A stretch of 64,000 nt of DNA from Armatimonadota bacterium (GCA_020161505.1 JAIUNY010000001.1:248001-312000), one strand, 5' to 3'; counted from the stretch's first letter, positions 26,122-36,433 are shown. The notes: generated by a model not told the origin, from the letters alone. Numbers and translations are program-made.

Positions 26122-26502
26122 ATGGCGATTTCACTCACCGAGCGAGCATCTTGCGAACTGAAGGAACTGATGGTCAGTCAGCAGAAGCCCGAATCTGCTT
26201 TGCGTGTCTGGGTGTCCGGCGGCGGATGCTCTGGCCTGACCTATGGCATGGCGTTGGACGATGGTCAACCGGAAGAAGGCGACAACGTCTTCAACATGGA
26301 CGGTGTGAAGATCTTCATCGACAACCTGAGCCTGCAATACATGGAAGGCTCTGTGGTCGACTACATCGACGACATGATGGGCGGTGGATTCAAGATCGAG
26401 AATCCGAACGCTACCGGATCCTGCGGATGCGGTTCCTCGTTCAAGACCGAAGATGGTCAAGCGGCGGGCGGCGGATGCGGCAGCTGCGGATGCAGCCGCT
26501 AA
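26122..26502 (+). CDS. A-type Fe-S cluster carrier (ErpA/IscA-like) with Cys-rich tail
   Basis: 126 aa from the ATG at 26122, which has TAGGA 6 bases upstream. The HesB/IscA fold keeps its three cluster ligands: the Cys in GGGCSG and the two in SCGCGSSF. These proteins pass Fe-S clusters to apoproteins. A 20-residue extension after the usual end adds GGGCGSCGCSR with three more Cys, which is odd. No isc or suf genes are adjacent. A terminator follows at 26523. Confidence 0.9.
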   Translation: MAISLTERASCELKELMVSQQKPESALRVWVSGGGCSGLTYGMALDDGQPEEGDNVFNMDGVKIFIDNLSLQYMEGSVVDYIDDMMGGGFKIENPNATGSCGCGSSFKTEDGQAAGGGCGSCGCSR

Positions 26503-26522
26503 GTTCGGCTCTCCCCAAAAGC

Positions 26523-26556
26523 AAAACCCTCTGAGTGCATGCTCAGAGGGTTTTTT
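26523..26556 (+). terminator. rho-independent terminator
   Basis: AAAACCCTCTGAG and CTCAGAGGG with a 6-base loop, then TTTTTT. The A-run on the other side lets it also serve the convergent PilZ gene. Confidence 0.9.
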
Positions 26557-26590
26557 GTTGGCAATTTCCGCGACGATCCGCGTCTCGGGT

Positions 26591-26962
26591 TCAGCCGGTA
26601 AGAAGTTCGCCTTGAGCCTTGAAGACCTGGTGAACGTACTCCACCCATTCAATCCGCTCCATGGCGGTTGCTGGGGTGAGCCGGAAGCCGGTGGAGAACA
26701 GATCGGTCTCCTCAATCGACTTGGAGTGCATCGACTCAGCATGGATCACGATCGGCGTACTCGTGCCTCGACCAATTTCGAGGGTGTACTTCGATTCGCT
26801 CTTAAACGGGGCTCGGGATCGGAGCTGAAGTCCGCCCAGGCTGATGTCCACAATCACGCTTCGGGTCGAAGTGGTTTCGCCTTCACCAGTCACGATGGCG
26901 TAATCCATCAGCTCGAAGCGAGCGTGCTTTCGTCGGTCGTTGAAGCTATGTTCCGAATTCAT
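26591..26962 (-). CDS. PilZ domain protein (c-di-GMP receptor)
   Basis: 123 aa, a stand-alone PilZ domain. The c-di-GMP signature is intact: RRKHARFEL (RxxxR, residues 10-18) and VDISLGGLQL (D-x-S-x-x-G). It is a cytosolic effector that changes pilus or other surface behaviour when c-di-GMP binds. It lies 75 bases downstream of the HD-GYP phosphodiesterase, on the same strand. An AGGA precedes the ATG. Confidence 0.9.
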   Translation of the reverse strand: MNSEHSFNDRRKHARFELMDYAIVTGEGETTSTRSVIVDISLGGLQLRSRAPFKSESKYTLEIGRGTSTPIVIHAESMHSKSIEETDLFSTGFRLTPATAMERIEWVEYVHQVFKAQGELLTG

Positions 26963-27037
26963 TGCGGATCCTACGGAGGTGTTCTGACACCTTTGTTCCT
27001 TATCACTATCGGTCGTATTCTGTAATTTCTCTAGGTT

Positions 27038-29329
27038 TTACGCCGCTTTCCAGGGTTCCTGAACCACTGTTTGCGGAATAATGCCGCGCTCGTGGATGAC
27101 CTGGCAGAATACGGCGAAGAGGTGAGCATCGATTTCGCCCCTCTCGGCGACCCCATTCATCGTCTCCAAGACGGTCTCCAGAGCCAAGCCCGAACGGTAC
27201 GCGCGGGTTGAGGTCATGGCATCAAAGATATCGGCGATGGCGGAGATGCGCACGAGGAGAGGAATCTCATCGGCTTTGAGCCCATCTGGATATCCTCGAC
27301 CATCCAACCGCTCATGGTGCCATCGCACAATCGGAAGACATTCCTTAAACAGGCCGATGTTTCCGATGATGTTGACGCCGTAAACAGGGTGGCGGCGGAT
27401 GATCTCAAACTCTTCGTCGGTGAGGCGATCCGGTTTGGTGAGGATCGCGTCGGGGATGCCGATCTTGCCGACATCGTGCACCAGCGTGCCGAGCTCGAGG
27501 ATGCGAAGCTCGTACGGCCCCAAGCCGATAGCTTGCCCTAGCCAAACGCTGTACTGCATGACGCGCTCGGAGTGACCCGCCGTGTAGGGATCCTTGGCTT
27601 CCACCGCTTTGACGAGCGCACGCACCACGCTTTCCAAGTTCCGTTCGAGTTCGGAGAGAGCATCGCTGAGGAGCTTGTTCTTGTGCTCGACTTCGTCGTA
27701 GGCGCTTTGCATCGCCAGTCGCGCCTGGATCGTTGCGGTGACATCGAGCGTGAAGGCAAGAATGGACTCACACACGCCGGCCTGGTTGTAAACGGGCACG
27801 CCTCGGCTCTCCATGTGGCGGATCGAACTATCCTTTGCCTGGAGTCGGTACTGCACTTGGAATGGCTTGGCTTCCGCCGAAGCTTGAGCAAACAAGCGAG
27901 CCACCTCATCGCGATCTTCTGGATGGATCGCATCGATGAGCGCTCGGCTTCGGTCTTGATCCGTGATTCCTTGCGATTGAGTTGCGGCCGGGCTGAGCCC
28001 GATTTGGCGATACCACTCATCGTTGCCAAACGAGCAGAGGCCATTTTCGATGACGAACAGCCCGACAGGGAGATGCTGGATCACGCTGGCGTACCGGCTC
28101 TCCGTTTCCGTGTGCTGCTTGGTGATGAGCTCTAGACGGCGGTTTTGGTCACCGGTGTGGCGGATCAGGAGAACGGAAATAAAGGCGACCAGGAGGGTCA
28201 CGGCAGGCAGCCGCCAGGAGTAGGCGGTGGTGTCCTCGACTTCCTGCGAAACCGACTCAAGCGCTTTGCGATGCCCTTCGGCGAGCGTTGCCGTTTCGGC
28301 AGCAAGCTCTTCGCTGGCTTTTGCGCCATTTTCCATCGTCTGCGCCTGATCCACCAGGTCTCCAAGCCGGCCGAGATCGGCAGAATCGAGGGCTTTCTTC
28401 AGGCTCTTGATCTGCGCCGCATCGAACGCCTGGCCCGAATTGGCAGCACTGAGAAACTGGTTCAGATGATCCAAGGCCTCGCTGGACTGAACAAGGTCAT
28501 AGTGATGACTCTCCAGCTTGGTATGGCGCGACTGATCGAGAGCGGCATCAACGCCAACTCCCAGCCCGATGAACACCAGCAGGGCCTGGGCGGCGTGCAT
28601 CCTCCAGGCATTGCGGTTCCAAAAACTTCGTTCAGCCCGGGCCGCTCGTCCGACCATGCCGCTGAGAACCCAGGCGATAGCCATGGAGACGATCACGACG
28701 ATCGCGAGAGCCTTCTGGAGGCTCTGTGCCATCGGCGCGCGCAAGGCAAGAAGCTTTTCAAGCGATTGATCAACGCCGAGCACCGCGACAACTTCGCCGG
28801 CTTCGTTCTTAATCGGCGAGTAGGCACTCAGCCAGGTCCCCCAGCGATCTGTGTGCTCTTCGGTCGCCGAGACATCGAGCGTGCCGGAGTACGCTTCAAT
28901 CGCCCCCTGCGGAACATCGGAAAGAGGGTCGAGAAGCCGTCCCTTACGGTTTTTTTCGCTCGACGCAGAGACCGTGTTTAGGAAGTAGTAAACGCCGCTC
29001 TTTTCGCGGAGGGTGTAGAGATGCTCTACCCCTGGCGCACTTTTCAGGAGACTCGTGAGCTTGCTCTGCTGGGAGGAATAAACCTTGCCGGAGTCGTCCG
29101 TCGGAGTTTGGAACTGCTCAAGATTCTCGAACTCGATCTGCTGGGCGGCCAGCTGCGCGGTCTGGAGAAGAGACTGCTTTTCCGCGTGGATTCGATCCTG
29201 CGTCGCAGAATCAAAGACGAGCCACGATGCCGCGCTTCCCCCGACAAGCAGGGCAAGGAAGGTGATCGTAAAGACCACCCATCGAGCGAGAGGCTGAATT
29301 TGTCCAGTCATGAGAGCGGAAAAGTCCAC
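27038..29329 (-). CDS. membrane sensor HD-GYP c-di-GMP phosphodiesterase with PAS
   Basis: 763 aa. A TM segment at about 14-36, an extracytoplasmic sensor region to about 195, a second TM (about 200-225), further TM near 240 and 375, a PAS domain (about 405-530, VIQHLPVGLFVIENGLCSFGN) and a C-terminal HD-GYP domain. The catalytic HDVGK starts at His618 and HHERLDGRGYP at about 671, so c-di-GMP hydrolysis should be intact. The start may be the GTG at 29329 or the ATG at 29311. It probably controls c-di-GMP seen by the PilZ protein just downstream. Confidence 0.93.
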   Translation of the reverse strand: MDFSALMTGQIQPLARWVVFTITFLALLVGGSAASWLVFDSATQDRIHAEKQSLLQTAQLAAQQIEFENLEQFQTPTDDSGKVYSSQQSKLTSLLKSAPGVEHLYTLREKSGVYYFLNTVSASSEKNRKGRLLDPLSDVPQGAIEAYSGTLDVSATEEHTDRWGTWLSAYSPIKNEAGEVVAVLGVDQSLEKLLALRAPMAQSLQKALAIVVIVSMAIAWVLSGMVGRAARAERSFWNRNAWRMHAAQALLVFIGLGVGVDAALDQSRHTKLESHHYDLVQSSEALDHLNQFLSAANSGQAFDAAQIKSLKKALDSADLGRLGDLVDQAQTMENGAKASEELAAETATLAEGHRKALESVSQEVEDTTAYSWRLPAVTLLVAFISVLLIRHTGDQNRRLELITKQHTETESRYASVIQHLPVGLFVIENGLCSFGNDEWYRQIGLSPAATQSQGITDQDRSRALIDAIHPEDRDEVARLFAQASAEAKPFQVQYRLQAKDSSIRHMESRGVPVYNQAGVCESILAFTLDVTATIQARLAMQSAYDEVEHKNKLLSDALSELERNLESVVRALVKAVEAKDPYTAGHSERVMQYSVWLGQAIGLGPYELRILELGTLVHDVGKIGIPDAILTKPDRLTDEEFEIIRRHPVYGVNIIGNIGLFKECLPIVRWHHERLDGRGYPDGLKADEIPLLVRISAIADIFDAMTSTRAYRSGLALETVLETMNGVAERGEIDAHLFAVFCQVIHERGIIPQTVVQEPWKAA

Positions 29330-29385
29330 TCTGAATGGTTGGCATCCTGGTAGGAATGCTGGAGGTCTGGGAACCTGGAAACCTC

Positions 29386-29420
29386 AAGAAAAATCCCCGG
29401 AGTTGGTCGCTCCGGGGATT
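29386..29420 (-). terminator. terminator of the KPEAKP-repeat gene
   Basis: An 11-bp perfect stem, AATCCCCGGAG (29392-29402) with CTCCGGGGATT (29410-29420). On the minus strand it is followed by TTTTCTT. Confidence 0.85.
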
Positions 29421-29444
29421 TGAGGGATCGGGAAGATCCGGCGA

Positions 29445-30893
29445 TTACTTGTTCTTCGCCGAGAGAATCAGCACGTGACCGGTGTTGGCGTCGTACTGGA
29501 TGTCGAGCTTCAGGGCTTGGCCGAGGAAGCTCATCGGGACGATGCTGCGGCCCTTTTCAAGGAACGCGGCTCGCTCCATCAGGAGGACGGAACCATCCAC
29601 CTTGGCCGAGGAGTCGCCGATCTTGAACCAGATCACCGCATCGTCGGAAATCCCTTCAACGGTCTTGCTGGCATGATCCCACTTCACCTTGCCGCCGTAT
29701 GCCTCGAAGAGGTGGCGGAACGGGCTGAGGGGGACTCCATCTTCCACTCGCGGCGAAACATCGAAGTTCACCTTTTGGCCTTCCATATAGATGTCGAAAC
29801 GGTCGACATCGTTGAGCTTGGTGCCAAAGTTGATCGCGATGGGCTTGAGCTTTGCCGGGTTGGGGTTGGCCAGAGCCACGACGTCGGTCTTCGGCGGAAC
29901 CACTTCGGGCTTCGTCTCAACGACTTCGGGTTGCTTTGGCGTCGACGGCTTGATGTCGATGACCGTGTCGGTCTTCGGCTTGCTGTTCGGCTTGGTCGGC
30001 TCGGCGGGCTTGGTAGCCGGAGCTGCGGTGCCGCTGTTGGTGTTCGACTTCGTCCCATCGGCCTTGGTCACGGCAGGAAGCATCGGCGCCTTCACGGGCT
30101 TGGCTTCTGGCTTGGCGACCGGCTTGCTCTCTGGCTTCACCGCAGGCTTTGCTTCCGGCTTTGCAGCAGGCTTGCTTTCCGGCTTTGCGACAGGCTTGGC
30201 TTCGGGTTTGCTCTCGGGCTTCGCTTGCGGCTTGATCGGAGCGACATCTTGTCGCTTCGTACGGCCACCCGGGTTGTTGACGAAGAGGCGAACCTTTTCG
30301 GTCTTGAAAGTGGCGTTGGAGTCGTCTACGACCCAAGCCTGGACTTCGTGCCAGCCGTTCTCGACCGAAGTCGTATCCCAGCGGTAGGTGTACGGCGGGA
30401 AGTTCTTCAGAACCTTAAAATCGTCGTTGACGAAGAAGCTGACGAAGACATTCTTGAGCTCTGCTCGGAAGCCAACCTTGATTTCGACCATGCCTTGCGT
30501 GGTGTCGTTGGTTCGGAGGTTGCTGATGAAAACCGGCCCGTTGCCTGCACGGTCAATGTTGATCGTGGTGTTTTGCTTGCCCACGAGCTTACCGTTGCGG
30601 TCATAGAGTCGGATTTCGACCTTGTTGGTTCCTTCTTCAAGGGCTGCGACATCGACGGTGAAGTTCGTTTCACCCGATCGGACATCGGCGCTCACTTCCT
30701 TGGATGCCACGCTTTGCCCGTTGATGACCATCTCAACCAGGGCAGCATTGGCTCCATCGTAGCGAACCGTCAGGGTCTTGTTGTTGGCGGCGCGGTCAAC
30801 GAGGACCGTCGCGTCCACCAATCCGGCGGAGGCGACCATGCTCGCGAGGGCCATCCCAGCGCAGAGCAACAGTCGAGTTTTGAATTTCTTCAT
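29445..30893 (-). CDS. secreted protein: Ig-like repeats, KPEAKP linker, Cu-amine-oxidase-N domain
   Basis: 482 aa from the ATG at 30893; the promoter at 30954-30982 excludes the longer frame to 30941. A signal peptide ends near SMVASAG. Two Ig-like domains follow (about 25-205, with NNKTLTVRYDG and EVQAWVVDDSNATFKTEKV). A Lys-Pro linker made of KPEAKP/KPESKP hexapeptides (about 220-270) leads to a C-terminal copper amine oxidase N-like domain (about 385-480, with SPFRHLFEAYGGKVKWDH and RSIVPMSFLGQALK), usually a cell-wall or surface adhesion module. It has no catalytic oxidase domain. Confidence 0.8.
   Translation of the reverse strand: MKKFKTRLLLCAGMALASMVASAGLVDATVLVDRAANNKTLTVRYDGANAALVEMVINGQSVASKEVSADVRSGETNFTVDVAALEEGTNKVEIRLYDRNGKLVGKQNTTINIDRAGNGPVFISNLRTNDTTQGMVEIKVGFRAELKNVFVSFFVNDDFKVLKNFPPYTYRWDTTSVENGWHEVQAWVVDDSNATFKTEKVRLFVNNPGGRTKRQDVAPIKPQAKPESKPEAKPVAKPESKPAAKPEAKPAVKPESKPVAKPEAKPVKAPMLPAVTKADGTKSNTNSGTAAPATKPAEPTKPNSKPKTDTVIDIKPSTPKQPEVVETKPEVVPPKTDVVALANPNPAKLKPIAINFGTKLNDVDRFDIYMEGQKVNFDVSPRVEDGVPLSPFRHLFEAYGGKVKWDHASKTVEGISDDAVIWFKIGDSSAKVDGSVLLMERAAFLEKGRSIVPMSFLGQALKLDIQYDANTGHVLILSAKNK
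30088..30237 (-). repeat. KPEAKP-type hexapeptide coding repeat
   Basis: Imperfect hexapeptide units (KPESKP, KPEAKP, KPVAKP, KPAAKP) encoded on the minus strand. They form an extended, positively charged linker in the secreted protein. Confidence 0.85.
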
Positions 30894-30953
30894 CCCAGAT
30901 TCCCGTGTGTGCTTGTCATGCAGGCACAGTTGCACCCGCATACAGCTTTGTTC

Positions 30954-30982
30954 ATTGTGCCACCTTGGTCCGTGGCTGTCAA
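30954..30982 (-). promoter_or_regulatory. near-consensus sigma-70 promoter
   Basis: On the minus strand a perfect TTGACA (30982-30977), a 17-base spacer and CACAAT (30959-30954). The mRNA would begin about 54 bases before the ATG at 30893. It is the strongest promoter match I found in the window. Confidence 0.8.
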
Positions 30983-31135
30983 GGGTTTCGGCGCATGTCG
31001 CGGGAATCCGGTCCCCAAAAGGTTAGGATTTTTGAGAATTTAATGGAAAAAGAACAGGAGAGGGGCTCAACTTATCCGCGCTTTCCTTCGTCTGGAGGGT
31101 GACGCGCCGCTCAGACATCGTCGCTTCAGCTCGCT

Positions 31136-32311
31136 ATGCGCCATCATTTCCCCGACATCGTGACCCAGCATCTCCCTCACGCCACTTGGCGAACCGATGG
31201 GGATGTGATCCACATGCAATCGCAGGTGTGGCAAGGTCAACCCTGGAATCACGCGATTCGAGTCGTAAAGCCAAGTTGGACTTCTGCCGCCCACGTTTGC
31301 TATTTGGAAGTCACAGGCACCGATGCCGGATCGCCCGATGCCGAATACGCTCGGGCGCTCGCCGAGGCGAGCGGAGCCACGGTCGCCTTTCTCTTCGATA
31401 TCCCGAATCAACCTCTGTGGAACATGACGGAGGACGACCTGATCGCCCACACCTTTGAGGAGTACATCGCCAGCGGAGATCCCGAATGGCCGCTGCTTGT
31501 ACCGATGGTTCGGAGCGTCATCGCCGCGATTGATACCCTGGTCGAATGGAGCGTGGGACGATTCACCACGTTTGTCGTGGGCGGAGCCAGCAAACGCGGA
31601 TGGACGAGTTGGCTCACCGCGACACTACAAGACAACCGCGTGAAGGGCATTGTTCCCCTGGTGTTCGACAACCTGAACATGAACATTCAGATGCGCCGGC
31701 AGCATGAATTATGGGGTGAGCACAGCCCCATGATTCAGGATTACACGCGGCGTCGGCTGACGGAGCTTGCCCAGGAGCCGAGCGGGGAAGGGCTGGTGAG
31801 CCTGGTCGATCCATTCACGAACATCGGGGAGATTCGGTGTCCCGTTCTCACCGTGAACGGCTCGAACGACCCCTACTGGGCGGTTGATGCGCTGAAGCAC
31901 TACTACCAACGTCTCCCCGCTGGTTCGGCTTGCCAAGTAGTGCCCAACATGGGCCACTCGATTGGGGAGTGGGATTATCGCCTGAGCACGGTGGGGGCAT
32001 TTATCCGTCGATGCGCAGGGGCCGAGATGTTCCCACGCGTTCGGTTTGACTGGGGGCAAAGCTCCGCACACCTGGAAATTCAAGCCGAGAGCGACTTGCG
32101 ACCGGCCAAGTTCCGAGTTTGGGGTGCGGTGAGCGAGAACAACTGGTTCGCCGAGAGCGAGTTTTTCGTCGACATCCTCCCTGGCCCAGAAGTGCGCGTC
32201 CCCGCGAGAGGGAACTACTCTCAAGCGATCTTCATGGAACTGGAATATGCCGGGGAACACGGCCCGATCCGAGTGACCAGCCCTGCGCTGATCTTGCCTC
32301 GAACGGAGTAA
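31136..32311 (+). CDS. PqaA-like (PhoPQ-related) alpha/beta hydrolase
   Basis: 391 aa. The catalytic-domain pattern of PhoPQ-activated pathogenicity-related proteins is clear: IPNQPLWNMTEDDLIAHTFE, VVGGASKRGWTSWLTA (nucleophile Ser in GGASKRG), VPLVFDNLNMN and LTVNGSNDPYWAVDA, with His in NMGHSIG. No signal peptide is seen, unlike many relatives. Its substrate is unknown. The 242-base gap upstream holds the divergent promoter of the secreted protein; I saw no ribosome site before the ATG. Confidence 0.85.
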   Translation: MRHHFPDIVTQHLPHATWRTDGDVIHMQSQVWQGQPWNHAIRVVKPSWTSAAHVCYLEVTGTDAGSPDAEYARALAEASGATVAFLFDIPNQPLWNMTEDDLIAHTFEEYIASGDPEWPLLVPMVRSVIAAIDTLVEWSVGRFTTFVVGGASKRGWTSWLTATLQDNRVKGIVPLVFDNLNMNIQMRRQHELWGEHSPMIQDYTRRRLTELAQEPSGEGLVSLVDPFTNIGEIRCPVLTVNGSNDPYWAVDALKHYYQRLPAGSACQVVPNMGHSIGEWDYRLSTVGAFIRRCAGAEMFPRVRFDWGQSSAHLEIQAESDLRPAKFRVWGAVSENNWFAESEFFVDILPGPEVRVPARGNYSQAIFMELEYAGEHGPIRVTSPALILPRTE

Positions 32312-32317
32312 TCGATC

Positions 32318-33286
32318 TCAGGATTCGCGCAGAGTTTGGCGTTCCATCAGGCGACGAATCGCCTCATCACGGTTGCAGTGTCCGTGCATGAACTCGTGGA
32401 GCACTTGCATGAGGGGTACGTTGACCCCATGCTTGTGGGCGAGCCGGAGCGCAACTTCGCAGGTCGGAACCCCCTCCGCGACTTGTCCGAGCGCGTTCAC
32501 CGCTTCCTCAAGGGAGCGCCCCTCGCCGAGAGCGAACCCCACCCGGTAGTTTCGAGAAAGTTTGCTACTTGCCGTGGCGAAGAGGTCTCCCACCCCGCTG
32601 AGGCCAAGGAACGTTTCCATCCGAGCCCCCAGGGCTAGCCCGAGGCGGGACATTTCGGCGAGACCGCGTGAGAGGAACGCCCCCTTGGTGTTGTCGCCGA
32701 ACCCTAGCCCATCGTTGATCCCTGCCCCGATGGCGTACACGTTTTTGAGGGCCCCCGCCAGCTCGACCCCCCGCAGATCATCGCTGATGTAGACCCGGAA
32801 GGAGAGACCATTCAAGGCCTCGCGGATCATCAGAGCGGCGTCCTCCGTGTGGGAAGCTGCGACGGCAGCGGTGGGAATCCCTCCCGCAACTTCGACGGCA
32901 AGGTTCGGCCCCGAGATCGCGACGATTTCCGCTTTGGGATGGATCGCCTCGGCCAAATCGCTCAAAACAACCCCCGTTTCCGGATCGAGGCCCTTGCTTG
33001 CCAGGCAGATCACTCCTGGCTCAATCGTGCGCAGGGCCTCACCCACAAAGGCCGAGGGCACGGCGATGAGCGTGAAATCGGGGTCATCGTTGAGCGGCTT
33101 TGGGAGAACGGTGATGTTCTCGGGGAAGGGGCAGCCAGGAAGATACTGCCGGTTCTCCCGGTCGCGGCGCAGGGCGTCGCAATGGTCGTCGGTATGGGCA
33201 ACAAGATCGACGGAATGCCCATTCCGAGCGAGGAGCAAAGCCAGAGCCGTCCCCCAACTCCCCGCACCCACAACGCATACCTTCAT
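32318..33286 (-). CDS. gpsA: NAD(P)H-dependent glycerol-3-phosphate dehydrogenase
   Basis: 322 aa from the ATG at 33286 (a TTG at 33307 is also in frame). GpsA makes sn-glycerol-3-phosphate for membrane lipids. The Rossmann motif GAGSWGTALALLLARNGH lies at the N-terminus, then NRQYLPG, ASKGLDPETG, the catalytic-Lys region ELAGALKNVYAIGAGI and GLSGVGDLFATASS. The length is normal. TAGAGT sits 10 bases before the ATG, so the leader is very short. Confidence 0.96.
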   Translation of the reverse strand: MKVCVVGAGSWGTALALLLARNGHSVDLVAHTDDHCDALRRDRENRQYLPGCPFPENITVLPKPLNDDPDFTLIAVPSAFVGEALRTIEPGVICLASKGLDPETGVVLSDLAEAIHPKAEIVAISGPNLAVEVAGGIPTAAVAASHTEDAALMIREALNGLSFRVYISDDLRGVELAGALKNVYAIGAGINDGLGFGDNTKGAFLSRGLAEMSRLGLALGARMETFLGLSGVGDLFATASSKLSRNYRVGFALGEGRSLEEAVNALGQVAEGVPTCEVALRLAHKHGVNVPLMQVLHEFMHGHCNRDEAIRRLMERQTLRES

Positions 33287-33423
33287 GGCCGTGAGAACTC
33301 TACCCAATCGGGTGAAGCCAACTTGACCTTTCGTTGAGGGTCGAGATATTTGGTCGAAGGCTCAATCTGTTTATCTCTCCCTTAACAACAGCCAAGTCGG
33401 AACACTGTTACACTTACTATGTC

Positions 33424-33881
33424 ATGAAAAAGTTCCTTACTATTTCGGTGTTTCTGGCGATACGAACATGGTGGTCTATTCTCACAATCAAGTCGTCGGT
33501 GATGTTCAACTGATCCACCAGGAGCCAACGGGGTGCGTTGCCAGCGATGCTTTGGAGAACCGTGCCCTTATTCTTGGAGTGACACCCGTGAGTGCTTCGG
33601 ACTGTCAGAATGCATGGTGTGAGGAGGACTACCAGGGTTGGCAATACTATTGTGTGAAGTGGTCAGGGAACGAGTGTGGCAGCGGATGGAACTGGGGTGA
33701 TGACAACTTTCGTAAAAAGAGAATCATCACTTATTGGAAGGGTTGTGATGGGCCTCAAAGGAATAGGGTGTCATGTCAGGGATGGATCGATGATGGTTGT
33801 TGCTCTACACACCAGGGTAATTCCGCTCCAAATCAATGCTACAGCGACGAGGGATTTCCTGAATGCGGGTCGCAAAATTGA
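33424..33881 (+). CDS. Cys-rich small protein, with a signal-like start in another frame
   Basis: The main reading frame runs from the ATG at 33468 (137 aa) and has 11 Cys and several Trp, suggesting a disulfide-bonded exported domain. It lacks a signal peptide of its own. However an ATG at 33424, preceded by TACACT, opens a signal-like peptide (MKKFLTISVFLA) in the +1 frame relative to it, ending at 33513. A one-base slip between about 33450 and 33465 would join the two. This may be a real frameshift, a damaged gene or an assembly error. I know of no family. It sits in a lower-GC islet. Confidence 0.45.
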
Positions 33882-34906
33882 GCGAGACCTCGGGCAAGTG
33901 CTTGTTCGCCGGAGCAGCAGTCGCATTACTTATGACCCTTGCAAGTGACTTTGTTCCGAGAGTTATACATGGGTCGCCACTCAGATGGAGTGGCGACTAC
34001 TTAATGGATTTTGGAATTGTGCTCGCAATCGCTGTTCTCGCTTTCCTCTGTTGCTTTCGATTCCTCGGTGTTTCAGCTATGATCCTTATGATCGTAGCAT
34101 GGTTCGCTGCTTTGGTCGTACAGGTATTTGCGGGCTATCTCGACCAGGAAGTTCCTGGAAAGCATGTGCTCATCAATATCTTCAGACTCCTTACAGGCGT
34201 GTTGCTTCCCGCCTTAGTCGGCGCATCTACAGCGATCGTCACCTCCAGGAACTCAGGAAGTGCGGCTCCACCCTATCGAAGCAAGCGTCAGGGACTAACA
34301 TTGATTGAACTCCTGGTATCGGTGTCAATAGTCGTACTCCTCGTAGCTCTAGTGCTCGGAGTGCTAGCTTCTGCAAAAACTGAAGCAAAGTTCACTGAAT
34401 TGGGCGTTAAAGCTCAGCAGATCAATACAGCCCTTGCACTCTATGCCCAGACAAATGACGACAAGTATCCGAGACTAGGCTTCGATGACCTGGTTGCGGG
34501 CGGCTTTATCGCGGGGTCGCAGCTTGTTGACAGCTCTGATCCTTTCGAACGTGGGTTTGGTGGTCAGGAGGTTTGGTGCCGCAAAGAACCTCGATCTGAT
34601 GTAGTCCGGCAGTCCTTCGAATCTCCCGTTTTGCACAGGGATATGAGCAAGAGCAAAGCCTATCTGGAAGAACTGGGCGGCAACTTCGGACTGGTGGCCT
34701 TGAGAACTCAAGGCAGGAAAGACTCGTCGACTTTCCCCGAGTGCGGAGTATCGATGGCTTACTCTGGTCGAATGCTTCGCGTAACGCTTGAAGGCTCGCT
34801 CTTGAGAAGAAATCTTATCTTTGATCCTGTCGGCACTGGACTAAACTTCTGTCCGTGGGATCTTTTTACTGATGTTCGCGAGACTTGCTCGTACAGGATC
34901 AGGTAG
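33863..34906 (+). CDS. multi-span membrane protein with an internal prepilin domain
   Basis: 347 aa. Residues about 12-122 hold four hydrophobic segments. At about residue 142 a complete class III leader appears, SKRQG then LTLIELLVSVS with Glu at +5, followed by the pilin helix and a short pseudopilin domain (AQQINTALALYAQTNDDKYPR). No ATG, GTG or TTG lies close before this motif in frame except a GTG about 34 codons upstream, so it is either a true fusion or two proteins. The start overlaps the Cys-rich gene by 19 bases. Base composition is lower in GC than its neighbours. Confidence 0.6.
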   Translation: MRVAKLSETSGKCLFAGAAVALLMTLASDFVPRVIHGSPLRWSGDYLMDFGIVLAIAVLAFLCCFRFLGVSAMILMIVAWFAALVVQVFAGYLDQEVPGKHVLINIFRLLTGVLLPALVGASTAIVTSRNSGSAAPPYRSKRQGLTLIELLVSVSIVVLLVALVLGVLASAKTEAKFTELGVKAQQINTALALYAQTNDDKYPRLGFDDLVAGGFIAGSQLVDSSDPFERGFGGQEVWCRKEPRSDVVRQSFESPVLHRDMSKSKAYLEELGGNFGLVALRTQGRKDSSTFPECGVSMAYSGRMLRVTLEGSLLRRNLIFDPVGTGLNFCPWDLFTDVRETCSYRIR

Positions 34907-34914
34907 TCGTTTCT

Positions 34915-34945
34915 CCACGAGTCGGGTTCAAAACCCGACTCGTGG
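34915..34945. terminator. bidirectional terminator hairpin
   Basis: A 14-bp perfect stem (34915-34928 with 34932-34945) with a 3-base loop, placed between the convergent pilin-fusion and ahcY genes. There is only a weak T-run on either side. Confidence 0.7.
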
Positions 34946-34954
34946 AACTATTCC

Positions 34955-36399
<1,445 letters not shown>

Positions 36400-36433
36400 C
36401 CAGAACCGATCTGTACGCCTCCGAACACCAAAC

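Noticed and set aside
34915-34945. tRNA-like TpsiC arm (GGTTCAAAACCC)
   Set aside because: It is one long perfect hairpin between convergent genes, with no acceptor, D or anticodon arms; a terminator explains it.
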